DNA of 53,472 nt from Elusimicrobiota bacterium (GTDB taxonomy: Bacteria > Elusimicrobiota > Elusimicrobia > 2-02-FULL-39-32): NCBI GenBank assembly GCA_021730935.1, contig JAKFYJ010000054.1, positions 1 through 53,472 on the forward strand. Direction: 5' to 3'. The notes below the pieces were generated by a model. That model was not told the DNA's origin. It did not search any database and was given only the letters and a program-made list of their open reading frames with translations. The translations under genes were made by a program, and so were the position numbers. Position 1 is the first letter of the stretch. Each line of letters opens with the position of its first letter. Positions 9,534 to 17,527 of the stretch are shown piece by piece.

Positions 9534-10991
9534 ATGAAACAGGAAATTTTAGCCAATTGCGCCCCTGACGAAACCCGCGTCGCTGTCCTGGAAGACGGCA
9601 AGCTCGTGGAGATCGGCATTGAGCGGAAAGAGACTGAGAAAGTCGTCGGCAACATTTATAAGGGAAAGGTTGAAAATGTCCTCCCGGGCATTTCCAGCGC
9701 TTTCGTCAACATCGGCCTCAACAAGAACGCCTATCTCTATATCTCCGACGTCATCGATCAGCAGATTGAAGACGGTCACCATCCGCACCATCACAAGTCC
9801 CAACAGCATATCGAAAACTTGCTGAAGAAAGGCGAAGTGGTGATGGTTCAGGTGGCGAAAGAAGCCATCGGGACGAAAGGCGTAAAAGTCACGATGGATA
9901 TTTCATTGCCGGGAAGGTTTATTGTTTATCTGCCTTTCCAATCAACCATCGGCATTTCAAAAAACATTGAAGAGGAAAGCGAAAGGCGCCGTCTTAAGGA
10001 TTTGCTTGAAACTCACCGCCCTAAAAAAGGCGGATTCATTGCCAGAACAGAGGCGGAAGGGATCGAGGAGAAAGATCTTAAGCGCGAAATCAGATATCTC
10101 ACTCGCCTGTGGGAGAACATTCAGCGGCGTTATGAAAGCGGTCAGGTCCCTTGTCAGGTCCACAAAGATTTGGGACTCACATTTCAGACGGTCCGGGATG
10201 TTTTGTCTGAAGACACGGTTGTGTTCATGATTGACTCCAAGCACGAACAGCAGGAAGTCCATGAGTTTGTGCAGATGCTCTCTCCTGAACTCTCCGACAG
10301 AATTAAGCTCTTTGAGAGCAAGACTCCGATCTATGAGGCGTTCAACATCGAGAAGGAACTCGAAAAAGTTCTTCAGTCCAAAATCAGTCTGCCGTCCGGC
10401 GGGACCATCGTCATTCAGGAGGCGGAATCTCTTTGCGCCATCGATGTGAACACAGGCAAATTCACGGGCAAGGAATCTCAGGAAGAAACTGTGACTCAGA
10501 CAAACATTGAAGCCGCAAACGAAGTGGCGAGACAGCTTCGTCTTCGCAACATCGGCGGCATCATCGTCATTGATTTCATCGACATGCGCAAAGCCCGCAA
10601 CAGACAGAAGGTGGTTGAGGCGCTCCATCGCGCGACTTCCAGAGACAGGGCCAAGATCAAAATCCTTCCCATCACGCGCCTCGGCCTCGTCGAAATGACT
10701 CGCGAAAGGAAACGCGAATCTCTTCTCTCGTCCCTTTGCCGCATCTGCTCGGAATGCAGCGGCGTGGGCATGGTTCTTTCAGACGAATCTCTCATGATCA
10801 AAATCCGGAAGGAAATCATGAGCCTTACCAAGGGCCGGTCCGACGGAGACATGAAGATCATTTTAAATCCCGAGACTTTCCCATATTTTAATGAGCGCAA
10901 ATCAGCGCTGGAGAAACTGATTCACAGAACCGTGCAGATCACTCCGGACCAGACTTTGGGCCAGGAAGACTACAAAATTATCTTGGAGTAA
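9534..10991 (+). CDS. rng: Ribonuclease G/E family endoribonuclease
   Basis: Endoribonuclease for rRNA and mRNA processing. 485 residues, the RNase G length, lacking the long C-terminal degradosome scaffold of RNase E. The S1 domain occupies about residues 35-125 and carries a His-rich insertion (DGHHPHHHK). The metal-binding Asp residues are in AIDVNTGKFTG (about 303) and IVIDFIDM (about 347), at the positions of D303 and D346 of E. coli RNase E. CRICSEC near residue 405 corresponds to the zinc-link cysteines. GAGAGG precedes the ATG. lpxA follows after 4 nt. Confidence 0.94.
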   Translation: MKQEILANCAPDETRVAVLEDGKLVEIGIERKETEKVVGNIYKGKVENVLPGISSAFVNIGLNKNAYLYISDVIDQQIEDGHHPHHHKSQQHIENLLKKGEVVMVQVAKEAIGTKGVKVTMDISLPGRFIVYLPFQSTIGISKNIEEESERRRLKDLLETHRPKKGGFIARTEAEGIEEKDLKREIRYLTRLWENIQRRYESGQVPCQVHKDLGLTFQTVRDVLSEDTVVFMIDSKHEQQEVHEFVQMLSPELSDRIKLFESKTPIYEAFNIEKELEKVLQSKISLPSGGTIVIQEAESLCAIDVNTGKFTGKESQEETVTQTNIEAANEVARQLRLRNIGGIIVIDFIDMRKARNRQKVVEALHRATSRDRAKIKILPITRLGLVEMTRERKRESLLSSLCRICSECSGVGMVLSDESLMIKIRKEIMSLTKGRSDGDMKIILNPETFPYFNERKSALEKLIHRTVQITPDQTLGQEDYKIILE

Positions 10992-10995
10992 TTTC

Positions 10996-11769
10996 ATGAT
11001 TCATTCAACTGCGATCATCGGATCAAAAGTAAAACTTGGTGAAGGGGTGGAGGTGGGGCCCTATGCCATCCTGGACGGGGAAATCACCGTCGGGCCCAAA
11101 ACCAAAATCGGACCGCACGCTGTCATTTCGGGCTGGACAGAGATCGGTTCAGAAAACCAGGTCGGCGTGGGCGCTGTCATCGGACTTGAACCGCAAGATT
11201 TGTCTTATAAAGGCGAGAAAACCCGCGTGAAAATCGGAGATCGAAACAATATTCGCGAATATGCTCAGATTCATCGCGGAACGGGCGAAGGCGGGATCAC
11301 CACCGTCGGCAATGATAACCTGATTCTGGGATTTTCTCACATCGCTCACGACTGTCATATCGGCAACAACATTATCCTGGCCAACGGCGCGTTGCTCGCG
11401 GGACACGCCATCGTTGAAGACTTTGCGTATATCTCCGGTCTGTGCCTGGTCCATCAGTTCGTCCGTCTCGGAAAATATTCAATGATGAGAGGCGGTGCTC
11501 GAGTGTCTTTGAATATCCCGCCTTATTGCATGGCGGACGACGCAAACTCCTTGCGTGGGTTGAACACGGTGGGGTTGGAACGGCGCGGATTCTCGCCTGC
11601 GGACATCAAAGAAATTAAAAGTGTCTATCGGCAGATTTTTGGCGGGGAAAAGCCCATGAATGAGCAGGTGGAATCTTTGCTTGGCGGGAACCTGTCAGCG
11701 CCGGCGAAATATTTCGTTCAGTTCATCAAAGAGTCAGAGCGCGGCGTTTGCCGACCTCAGAAATCCTAA
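10996..11769 (+). CDS. lpxA: UDP-N-acetylglucosamine acyltransferase LpxA
   Basis: First enzyme of lipid A synthesis, transferring 3-hydroxyacyl from ACP to UDP-GlcNAc in the cytoplasm. 257 residues, the expected length. The left-handed beta-helix is evident from hexapeptide repeats through residue about 190, with the catalytic His in FSHIAHDCHIGNN (about 118; E. coli H125). C-terminal helices start at SPADIKEI. Its presence shows a lipid A-bearing outer membrane. No lpxD or fabZ adjoins it. The 3' end overlaps the convergent kinase gene by 36 nt. Confidence 0.94.
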   Translation: MIHSTAIIGSKVKLGEGVEVGPYAILDGEITVGPKTKIGPHAVISGWTEIGSENQVGVGAVIGLEPQDLSYKGEKTRVKIGDRNNIREYAQIHRGTGEGGITTVGNDNLILGFSHIAHDCHIGNNIILANGALLAGHAIVEDFAYISGLCLVHQFVRLGKYSMMRGGARVSLNIPPYCMADDANSLRGLNTVGLERRGFSPADIKEIKSVYRQIFGGEKPMNEQVESLLGGNLSAPAKYFVQFIKESERGVCRPQKS

Positions 11770-12447
11770 AAATCCTCTCTTAAAATAAGGGTTATCAAAA
11801 AGGCCTCCGGCGTATTTCAGCGCGAGGTCTTTTGATTTTAATTGCCGTCTCACGGATGTTACGAGCCGGCCCAGGTGTTCATGCGCCTCAATCAGAATAC
11901 CTCGGCACACATCATCTCCTGCTTGCGCTTTCCGAATGACTTGCGGTGCATACGCCGCAAAATCCTGAACTGATCTCATTTTCGAGCTTTTTAAAACACG
12001 CTCACAGTATTTTTTCCCAATCCAATAGCCCGACCCTTCATCTCCGATCTTTGGACCCAAACCTCCCGCTCTGGCAATCTTGCCTTTAGGATTTCGTCCT
12101 AAGGAGATGGACCCAGTTCCTGCAAGAATTAAAATTCCGGGCGATTCTCCGAAATGTTTCCGGAATGCAAGTTCGATGTCCGACATGACCACCACATTGT
12201 CCGCAAGAAATCGAGTTCGAGCATAAAGCCATTTTTTTTCTTTCGCGGTCCAAATACTTTTTGCTCCGATGATAAGGAGTGGAAGGGTTTTAATTTTTAG
12301 ATGTGAAAAGGATTTTTTTAAGACCGCCGGCAAATGACGAATGGGTTTGGATATCAATGTTACGGATTGAAGGGGTTTTCCCTGAATATCTGCTCCCCAA
12401 ATTCTTGTCTTGGTTCCGCCGTAGTCGACGATAATTTGGGAAATCAA
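11734..12447 (-). CDS. BadF/BadG-type amino sugar kinase (MurK/NagK-like)
   Basis: Likely cytoplasmic kinase of N-acetylmuramic acid and/or N-acetylglucosamine, of the BcrAD/BadFG ATPase fold. The phosphate-1 motif is VDYGGTKTRIWG at the N-terminus; a glycine-rich segment LILAGTGSISLG and GLGPKIGDEGSGYWIG follow. The chosen start is a TTG overlapping the nagZ stop (TTGA), giving 237 residues; an ATG 39 nt further upstream is possible. Family members usually have about 300 residues, so the C-terminus looks shortened after AGGLFDNPYFKRG. Context (nagZ, murQ, anmK, namZ) supports a peptidoglycan-sugar substrate; which sugar is inference. Confidence 0.78.
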   Translation of the reverse strand: MISQIIVDYGGTKTRIWGADIQGKPLQSVTLISKPIRHLPAVLKKSFSHLKIKTLPLLIIGAKSIWTAKEKKWLYARTRFLADNVVVMSDIELAFRKHFGESPGILILAGTGSISLGRNPKGKIARAGGLGPKIGDEGSGYWIGKKYCERVLKSSKMRSVQDFAAYAPQVIRKAQAGDDVCRGILIEAHEHLGRLVTSVRRQLKSKDLALKYAGGLFDNPYFKRGFLGFLRSANAAL

Positions 12448-13964
12448 CGGGAGAAAATCTTGCGGATCACCGCATCGATTTGGCATGAACGCCAGCCGAA
12501 ACAGGTGAGGCATGCGGCATTTTTGTGAACCAGATCAGAGTCATAAGGGTCTCTCAAAAGAGCGATGACGGATTCTCGACTTCTGACCTGAACGCCGTCC
12601 AACAGAGCTTTGTTCGACGGATAGAGATGCGCGTCAAAGCAGAATAAAATGGCCGTGTCCGCGTTTCCAGCTCTTGTTTGGGCTTCCTGAATTTCAGTCT
12701 CGGTGGGCTCAATCCCGACAATCATGATCTCCGGCTTGATCCCCAGGGGCTTAAATTGAGAAAGCAGATATTTTTTTTCATCGCAGACATGCTTTTCGAT
12801 CATGATTTTTTCCGCGAGCGATGAGAACCTTGGAAAGATGGCGAGAACTTTCCGCTTTTTCCAGTCCTTTGGAAGCCGTTTGAGGGGATTTTTATAAATC
12901 TGTACGGCTTCATCGCAAACTTTTCTTGCTAAAAGCTTGCCTGAAGATTCCGCGTGAGGCGCGCCGCCCTCAAATCTCTTTTTCCGTTTTGATTTCAGAG
13001 ATTCGATGCGCTCATAACTCTCTTCCAATTCTTTCATAGATAGAGATTTATTTTTATAGGCTTCAAGCAGAGCATAATAAACCTGCTTTTGAGCTTGAAG
13101 ATCGTGGCAGACAAGAAGGATGTCGTGCCCGGCCTGCGTCGCGCGCACTCCGGCCTGATCGATCGGGCAAATAGCCTTGATCGCGCCCATCTCAAGATCG
13201 TCGCTGAAAATGGCATCTTTGAAACCATAACGGTTGCGGAGCGTGTCATGCACGATCTTGCGAGAGAAGGTCGCAATCATGTTGGGCGCGGAATCGAGAT
13301 TAGGATAATAAGGATGGGAAGTCATCACGCTGTCGATTCCTGCTTTCAGCGCCACCTCAAAAGGTTTAAGGTGCACTGCTTCCATGTCTGCCCAAGTCGA
13401 TTTAATGATCGGCAGGCCCAAATGAGCGTCCACGGGAGCGTGGCCTTTGCCGGGAAAATGTTTCGCGCAGGCCGAAACACCGTTCTTCTGCATGGCCTTG
13501 ATGCGCGCGGTCCCCATCTCAGCGACGCGTTTCCAATCTTTCCCGTAGGATCTGATCCCGATGTTGGGGCTATACGAATCCGTCAGCACATCCAGAACGG
13601 GACCCAAATTGACGTCGATGCCGAGCCTCCGGAGTTCCTTGGCTTCAATCGTGCCCTGCTTTCGGGCGTAATCAACATTTTTAGTTGTGCCGAACGCGAG
13701 GTTATCGGGGAAAACCGTGATGCCGTCTCGGAACATGATGACGCGTCCGCCTTCGTGATCAGCCGTGATCAAAAGTTTTCTCTCGAGCGCATTTTCGAGG
13801 TCTGAAATAAGTTTCTTAAGTTGAGAGGGCGATTCGAAATTGATGCGGTAAAGGATGAGTCCGCCGGCGTTCAGTTCCTTGAAATGCCGGACGATATCAG
13901 GAGTGATTTTCTTTCCCGGGATCCCAATGGTGAGCTTTTGGCCGACAAGCTTTTCCAAATCCAT
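12444..13964 (-). CDS. nagZ: Cytoplasmic beta-N-acetylglucosaminidase NagZ (GH3)
   Basis: Glycoside hydrolase family 3 enzyme that removes GlcNAc from GlcNAc-(anhydro)MurNAc during wall recycling. 506 residues. The NagZ-type signature KHFPGKGH (168-175) with the following DxH (179-181) supplies the His/Asp catalytic dyad; the nucleophile Asp is in FSDDLEMGAI (255-256). The C-terminal ~170 residues look like a GH3 C-terminal domain, as in longer Gram-positive or Bacteroidetes NagZ. No signal peptide is visible, so it should act in the cytoplasm. The start codon lies 6 nt after a -10 box, suggesting a leaderless mRNA. Confidence 0.9.
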   Translation of the reverse strand: MDLEKLVGQKLTIGIPGKKITPDIVRHFKELNAGGLILYRINFESPSQLKKLISDLENALERKLLITADHEGGRVIMFRDGITVFPDNLAFGTTKNVDYARKQGTIEAKELRRLGIDVNLGPVLDVLTDSYSPNIGIRSYGKDWKRVAEMGTARIKAMQKNGVSACAKHFPGKGHAPVDAHLGLPIIKSTWADMEAVHLKPFEVALKAGIDSVMTSHPYYPNLDSAPNMIATFSRKIVHDTLRNRYGFKDAIFSDDLEMGAIKAICPIDQAGVRATQAGHDILLVCHDLQAQKQVYYALLEAYKNKSLSMKELEESYERIESLKSKRKKRFEGGAPHAESSGKLLARKVCDEAVQIYKNPLKRLPKDWKKRKVLAIFPRFSSLAEKIMIEKHVCDEKKYLLSQFKPLGIKPEIMIVGIEPTETEIQEAQTRAGNADTAILFCFDAHLYPSNKALLDGVQVRSRESVIALLRDPYDSDLVHKNAACLTCFGWRSCQIDAVIRKIFSR

Positions 13965-13967
13965 ATT

Positions 13968-14003
13968 CTCATTCTATCATATATGAGTTTTTGCTAGAAT
14001 GAG
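13968..14003. promoter_or_regulatory. Back-to-back promoters in a perfect inverted repeat (nagZ / symporter)
   Basis: CTCATTCTA (13968-13976) and TAGAATGAG (13995-14003) are perfect 9-bp inverted repeats 18 bp apart in the 44-bp divergent gap. Each arm contains a -10 box TAGAAT preceded by TGn: TGC before the rightward box at 13995-14000 and TGA before the leftward box at 13976-13971. No good -35 is seen for either. The boxes end 8 nt (symporter) and 6 nt (nagZ) before the ATGs, so both transcripts should be leaderless. The symmetry may also serve as a shared operator. Confidence 0.6.
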
Positions 14004-14008
14004 CCGAG

Positions 14009-15532
14009 ATGGAGCTCAAGTCGTGGTTTGAAGGGCAGTCCCATCTCACCTGGCAGGACTATTCGGTCCTCGGCTGTCTCATCGCATTTTCCATTTTCCT
14101 TGGACTCTTCCTGGGCCGCGAAGAAAAAGACACGAATGATTTTTTTCTGGGAGGCAGAAGAATCCCCTGGTGGGCGGCCTGCCTCTCGTTCGTGGCAACA
14201 GAAATCAGCGCGGTCACCATCATCTCCGTTCCTGCCACGGCCTATTCGGAAAATTGGGAATACGCGCAGTTCTTTATCGGTTCATTCCTCGCTCGCGCCG
14301 TGATCGCATTTCTTTTTATCCCATCGTTTTATAAATACAACTGCACTTCCATCTATGAATTCCTGCGCCACCGGTTCGGTCCCGAGACCCAATATGCCGG
14401 ATCCATTCTATTTTTCGTCACGCGCCTCCTGGCATCCGGAGTGCGCCTCATGGCGGCTTGTCTCGCGGTGAGCGTGCTGGTCGGCTGGCACATTATTCCC
14501 ACCATCATTATATTTTCCATCGTCGCCATGGTTTATATCACCTGGGGCGGGATCAAGGCCATCATTTGGACCAATGTCTTGCAGGCATTAACTTTTATCG
14601 TCGGAGGGATCGTGGCGATTGGGTTCCTGTATTCCCAGATTCCGGGCGGACTTGACACCATCACTCACATTGCGGGATCCACGGGAAGACTGAACATATT
14701 CAATTGGGGGCCCAGCGTCGGAGAAAGCGGAGTTTTGCATTATCTTAAGAATGCAGTGAGCGATCCCAACATATTTTGGATCGCAACATTGAACGGCCTC
14801 TTCGGATCCATGGCGGCGTTCGGGACAGACCAGGAACTGATGCAGAGACTGCTGACCGTGGAGACGAGAAGAGAAAGCCAGAAAACCATGCTTTTCACGC
14901 CGCTCGGAAGTTTTCTTGTTTTAATCATATATCTGTCCATCGGAACACTGCTGTATGTTTTTTATGCCCAGCCCGGACACTTGCCGCCGGAAAAGCTCGA
15001 CAAAGTTTTCCCATATTTTATTTCGAACCAAATGCCGGCATTCATGCGCGGTCTCCTTCTCTCGGCCATCGTTATGGCGAGCATTGATTCGCCTCTCGGT
15101 TCCCTCTCATCATCGTTCGTGACGGATATTTATCGCCCTTTGATCCGCAAACACGCCGACGAAGCTCATTATCTGTTCGCTTCCCGAGTCAGCGTGGTGA
15201 TCTTTGGAATCATTCTGGCAATGATCGCCTATTTCTTCAGCCACTTTGAAAAAATACTCTGGCTCGCTTTCAAAATCGGGAGCGTCACCTATGGATCTCT
15301 CCTGGGCGTGTTCCTTCTCGGTTTTTTAACGAAACGCAAGGTGAATCGCGCCAACATGATCGGCATGATTGGATCCTCTTTGGCGATGCTGACCCTGCTC
15401 ATTTTAAGCGAAAAGAAATTGATTCCCCTCGGGTGGACTTATCTGCTTGTGATGGGGACTGTTCTCACATTTAGCGTCGGTTGGATCCTCGGAGAAAATG
15501 AAAAAAATAAATTACCAGAACCTGCTCACTGA
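14009..15532 (+). CDS. Sodium:solute symporter family transporter
   Basis: Inner-membrane Na+-coupled importer of the SSS family (LeuT fold, 507 residues). About 13 hydrophobic helices; the family patterns DFFLGGRRIPWWAACLSFVATE near residues 45-66 (given in part: GGRRIPWW) and the GTDQELMQRLL segment near 275 match SSS members. Transported solute cannot be read from sequence, but the gene overlaps murQ by 35 nt and is followed by anmK and namZ. MurNAc, anhydro-MurNAc or a muropeptide sugar is therefore the likely cargo (inference). It starts 8 nt after an extended -10 box without a Shine-Dalgarno. Confidence 0.88.
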   Translation: MELKSWFEGQSHLTWQDYSVLGCLIAFSIFLGLFLGREEKDTNDFFLGGRRIPWWAACLSFVATEISAVTIISVPATAYSENWEYAQFFIGSFLARAVIAFLFIPSFYKYNCTSIYEFLRHRFGPETQYAGSILFFVTRLLASGVRLMAACLAVSVLVGWHIIPTIIIFSIVAMVYITWGGIKAIIWTNVLQALTFIVGGIVAIGFLYSQIPGGLDTITHIAGSTGRLNIFNWGPSVGESGVLHYLKNAVSDPNIFWIATLNGLFGSMAAFGTDQELMQRLLTVETRRESQKTMLFTPLGSFLVLIIYLSIGTLLYVFYAQPGHLPPEKLDKVFPYFISNQMPAFMRGLLLSAIVMASIDSPLGSLSSSFVTDIYRPLIRKHADEAHYLFASRVSVVIFGIILAMIAYFFSHFEKILWLAFKIGSVTYGSLLGVFLLGFLTKRKVNRANMIGMIGSSLAMLTLLILSEKKLIPLGWTYLLVMGTVLTFSVGWILGENEKNKLPEPAH

Positions 15533-16403
15533 AAAGTCCAATCCGTCGTCACAGGGGATTGACCGCCTTACAATAGAAGAAGCCGTCGCTCTGATGAATC
15601 GGGAAGATCAGAGCATTCCTTCCGCGATACGCAAGGAATCCAAAAACCTATCAAAAGCGATCCGGCTCACTGTGGAATCTCTCAAAATGGGAGGAAAGAT
15701 CCTTTTTATCGGCGCTGGAACCAGCGGGCGTCTGGGGGTGTTGGAATCTGCAGAACTTCCTCCCACATTCAGCACTCCACCTTCTCTCGCGCAAGCGATC
15801 ATGGCGGGAGGCAGGAAATCTGTTTTCAAATCGAAAGAAGGAGCTGAAGACAATGCTGAAAAGGCCCGCGCAGAAATAAAAAAACGCGCGCGGAAAGGTG
15901 ACATCGTCGTGGGGATCGCCGCAAGCGGAGTGACCCCTTTTGCACAAGCGGGGCTGGAGGAAGCTAAAAAATTGGGAGCTAAGACCATCTTTGTCACTTG
16001 CAACCTCGCGCACATTTCCAAAAAGTGTGCTGATGTCGTGATCGCTCCTCAAGTGGGCCCGGAAATCATCACGGGCTCCACTCGGCTCAAGTCCGGGACG
16101 GCCACCAAAATGGTTTTGAACATGCTCACCACCCTTTCCATGGTCCAGCTTGGGAAAGTTTATGGGAACAGAATGGTGGATTTATTGCCCAGGTCGCACA
16201 AGCTGCGTGAAAGGGGCATCCGTCTCGTTCAGGAATTTTCTCAAGTTTCTCGGCCTGCGGCTGAAAAGGCCTTCAAAGAGGCTCGCGGAAAGGTTAAGAC
16301 TGCCATCGTCATGCTGAAGCTGAATTTGGATTATGCGCGGGCAGAAAATCTTTTAAAATCTTGCCGTGGATTCCTTCGCGTCGCTTTAAATTCCGCTCAA
16401 TGA
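15498..16403 (+). CDS. murQ: N-acetylmuramic acid 6-phosphate etherase
   Basis: Cleaves the lactyl ether of MurNAc-6-phosphate to give GlcNAc-6-phosphate and D-lactate, the committing step of MurNAc recycling. 301 residues, family length. The SIS domain carries GAGTSGRLGVLESAELPP, with the conserved Glu of LESAE, and SKEGAEDN with the second catalytic Glu. VGIAASGVTPF and GSTRLKSGTATKM are also typical. It overlaps the symporter by 35 nt and shares an ATGA with anmK, so the four plus-strand recycling genes form one coupled unit. Confidence 0.94.
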   Translation: MKKINYQNLLTEKSNPSSQGIDRLTIEEAVALMNREDQSIPSAIRKESKNLSKAIRLTVESLKMGGKILFIGAGTSGRLGVLESAELPPTFSTPPSLAQAIMAGGRKSVFKSKEGAEDNAEKARAEIKKRARKGDIVVGIAASGVTPFAQAGLEEAKKLGAKTIFVTCNLAHISKKCADVVIAPQVGPEIITGSTRLKSGTATKMVLNMLTTLSMVQLGKVYGNRMVDLLPRSHKLRERGIRLVQEFSQVSRPAAEKAFKEARGKVKTAIVMLKLNLDYARAENLLKSCRGFLRVALNSAQ

Positions 16404-17527
16404 GCCGACTCGCTCTCGGCATTATGTCCGGCACTTCCGGGGACGGAGTGTCTCTCGCTCTCGCCGATTTCTCAGACCAAGGGTTCCGGCTTATCGGGTA
16501 TAAAACATTTCCTTATCTCAAAGCGCTCACTCAAAAGATAGCCAATCCGGGAGATCTGTCATTAAGCCAAATATCAGCGCTAAATTTTGAATTGGGTGAA
16601 TTGTTTTCGCGCGCGGCGCTTAAGTTTTTGAAAGATCTCAGGATCAGTCCTGCGCAAGTTTGCGTTATCGGAAGCCACGGTCAAACGATTTTTCACGGCC
16701 CTGCAGGACAACCGCCGTCGACTTTTCAGATCGGTGAAAGCGCGGTCCTTGCAGAAAGAACAGGGATTGATGTGGTCTCTAATTTCCGCGAGCGGGACAT
16801 CGCGGCTGGGGGAGAGGGCGCACCTTTGATTCCCTATTTTGACCGGCAGTATTTCGGGTCAGGCCCCATCAGGAGCCTTCTCAACATCGGAGGCATCTCT
16901 AACATCACTTTGGTGGGCAAATCCGTTGAGCCGATAGCGTTTGATATCGGCCCAGGGAACTGTCTTATGGATTGGGTGACTGCGAAATTAACAAACGGCA
17001 GAAAATCCTACGACAAAGACGGATCTCTCGCAAGGAAAGGGACCATCGATTTCAATGCCGTTAAGCAGATGGCATCTCATCCCTATTTTTCCAAGCGTCC
17101 CCCAAAATCCACCGGCAGGGAACTTTTTAACGAAAAATTCATTCCCAAGAAGCTCATAACAAAAATCATGACTGAGCCAGAAAACGTCCTGGCGACTTTG
17201 AACTATTTCACGGCCTTCGCCATACACCATGCTCACACGAATCTCGTTTCCAAGCATAAATCGCCCGAAGAGGTTATCGTCAGCGGCGGGGGAGTTTTTA
17301 ATAAAACCCTCATAAATCATCTCAGAGCGCTGTTCAGCCCTGTTCCAGTGACGAGCATCGCGGAATACGGCATCCATCCTCAGGCGAAAGAACCTCTGGC
17401 ATTCGCCTTTTTTGCGTATGAGGCGGTCCGGGGGCGGACAAACCACATGCCGCAGGGAACCGGCGCAGTTGGGCCGAGGATTCTTGGTAAAATAACGCCC
17501 GGAAAAAAATTTAAAGGAATAAAATGA
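16400..17527 (+). CDS. anmK: Anhydro-N-acetylmuramic acid kinase
   Basis: Converts 1,6-anhydro-MurNAc plus ATP to MurNAc-6-phosphate, the substrate of MurQ. 375 residues from the ATG that overlaps the murQ stop (ATGA); an in-frame ATG 39 nt upstream would add a non-conserved tail. The ATP-binding motif GIMSGTSGDGVSLAL starts at residue 7. Later motifs are GSHGQTIFHGP, LLNIGGISNIT and FDIGPGNCLMDW, all diagnostic of AnmK. The stop overlaps the namZ ATG (ATGA). Confidence 0.95.
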   Translation: MSRLALGIMSGTSGDGVSLALADFSDQGFRLIGYKTFPYLKALTQKIANPGDLSLSQISALNFELGELFSRAALKFLKDLRISPAQVCVIGSHGQTIFHGPAGQPPSTFQIGESAVLAERTGIDVVSNFRERDIAAGGEGAPLIPYFDRQYFGSGPIRSLLNIGGISNITLVGKSVEPIAFDIGPGNCLMDWVTAKLTNGRKSYDKDGSLARKGTIDFNAVKQMASHPYFSKRPPKSTGRELFNEKFIPKKLITKIMTEPENVLATLNYFTAFAIHHAHTNLVSKHKSPEEVIVSGGGVFNKTLINHLRALFSPVPVTSIAEYGIHPQAKEPLAFAFFAYEAVRGRTNHMPQGTGAVGPRILGKITPGKKFKGIK

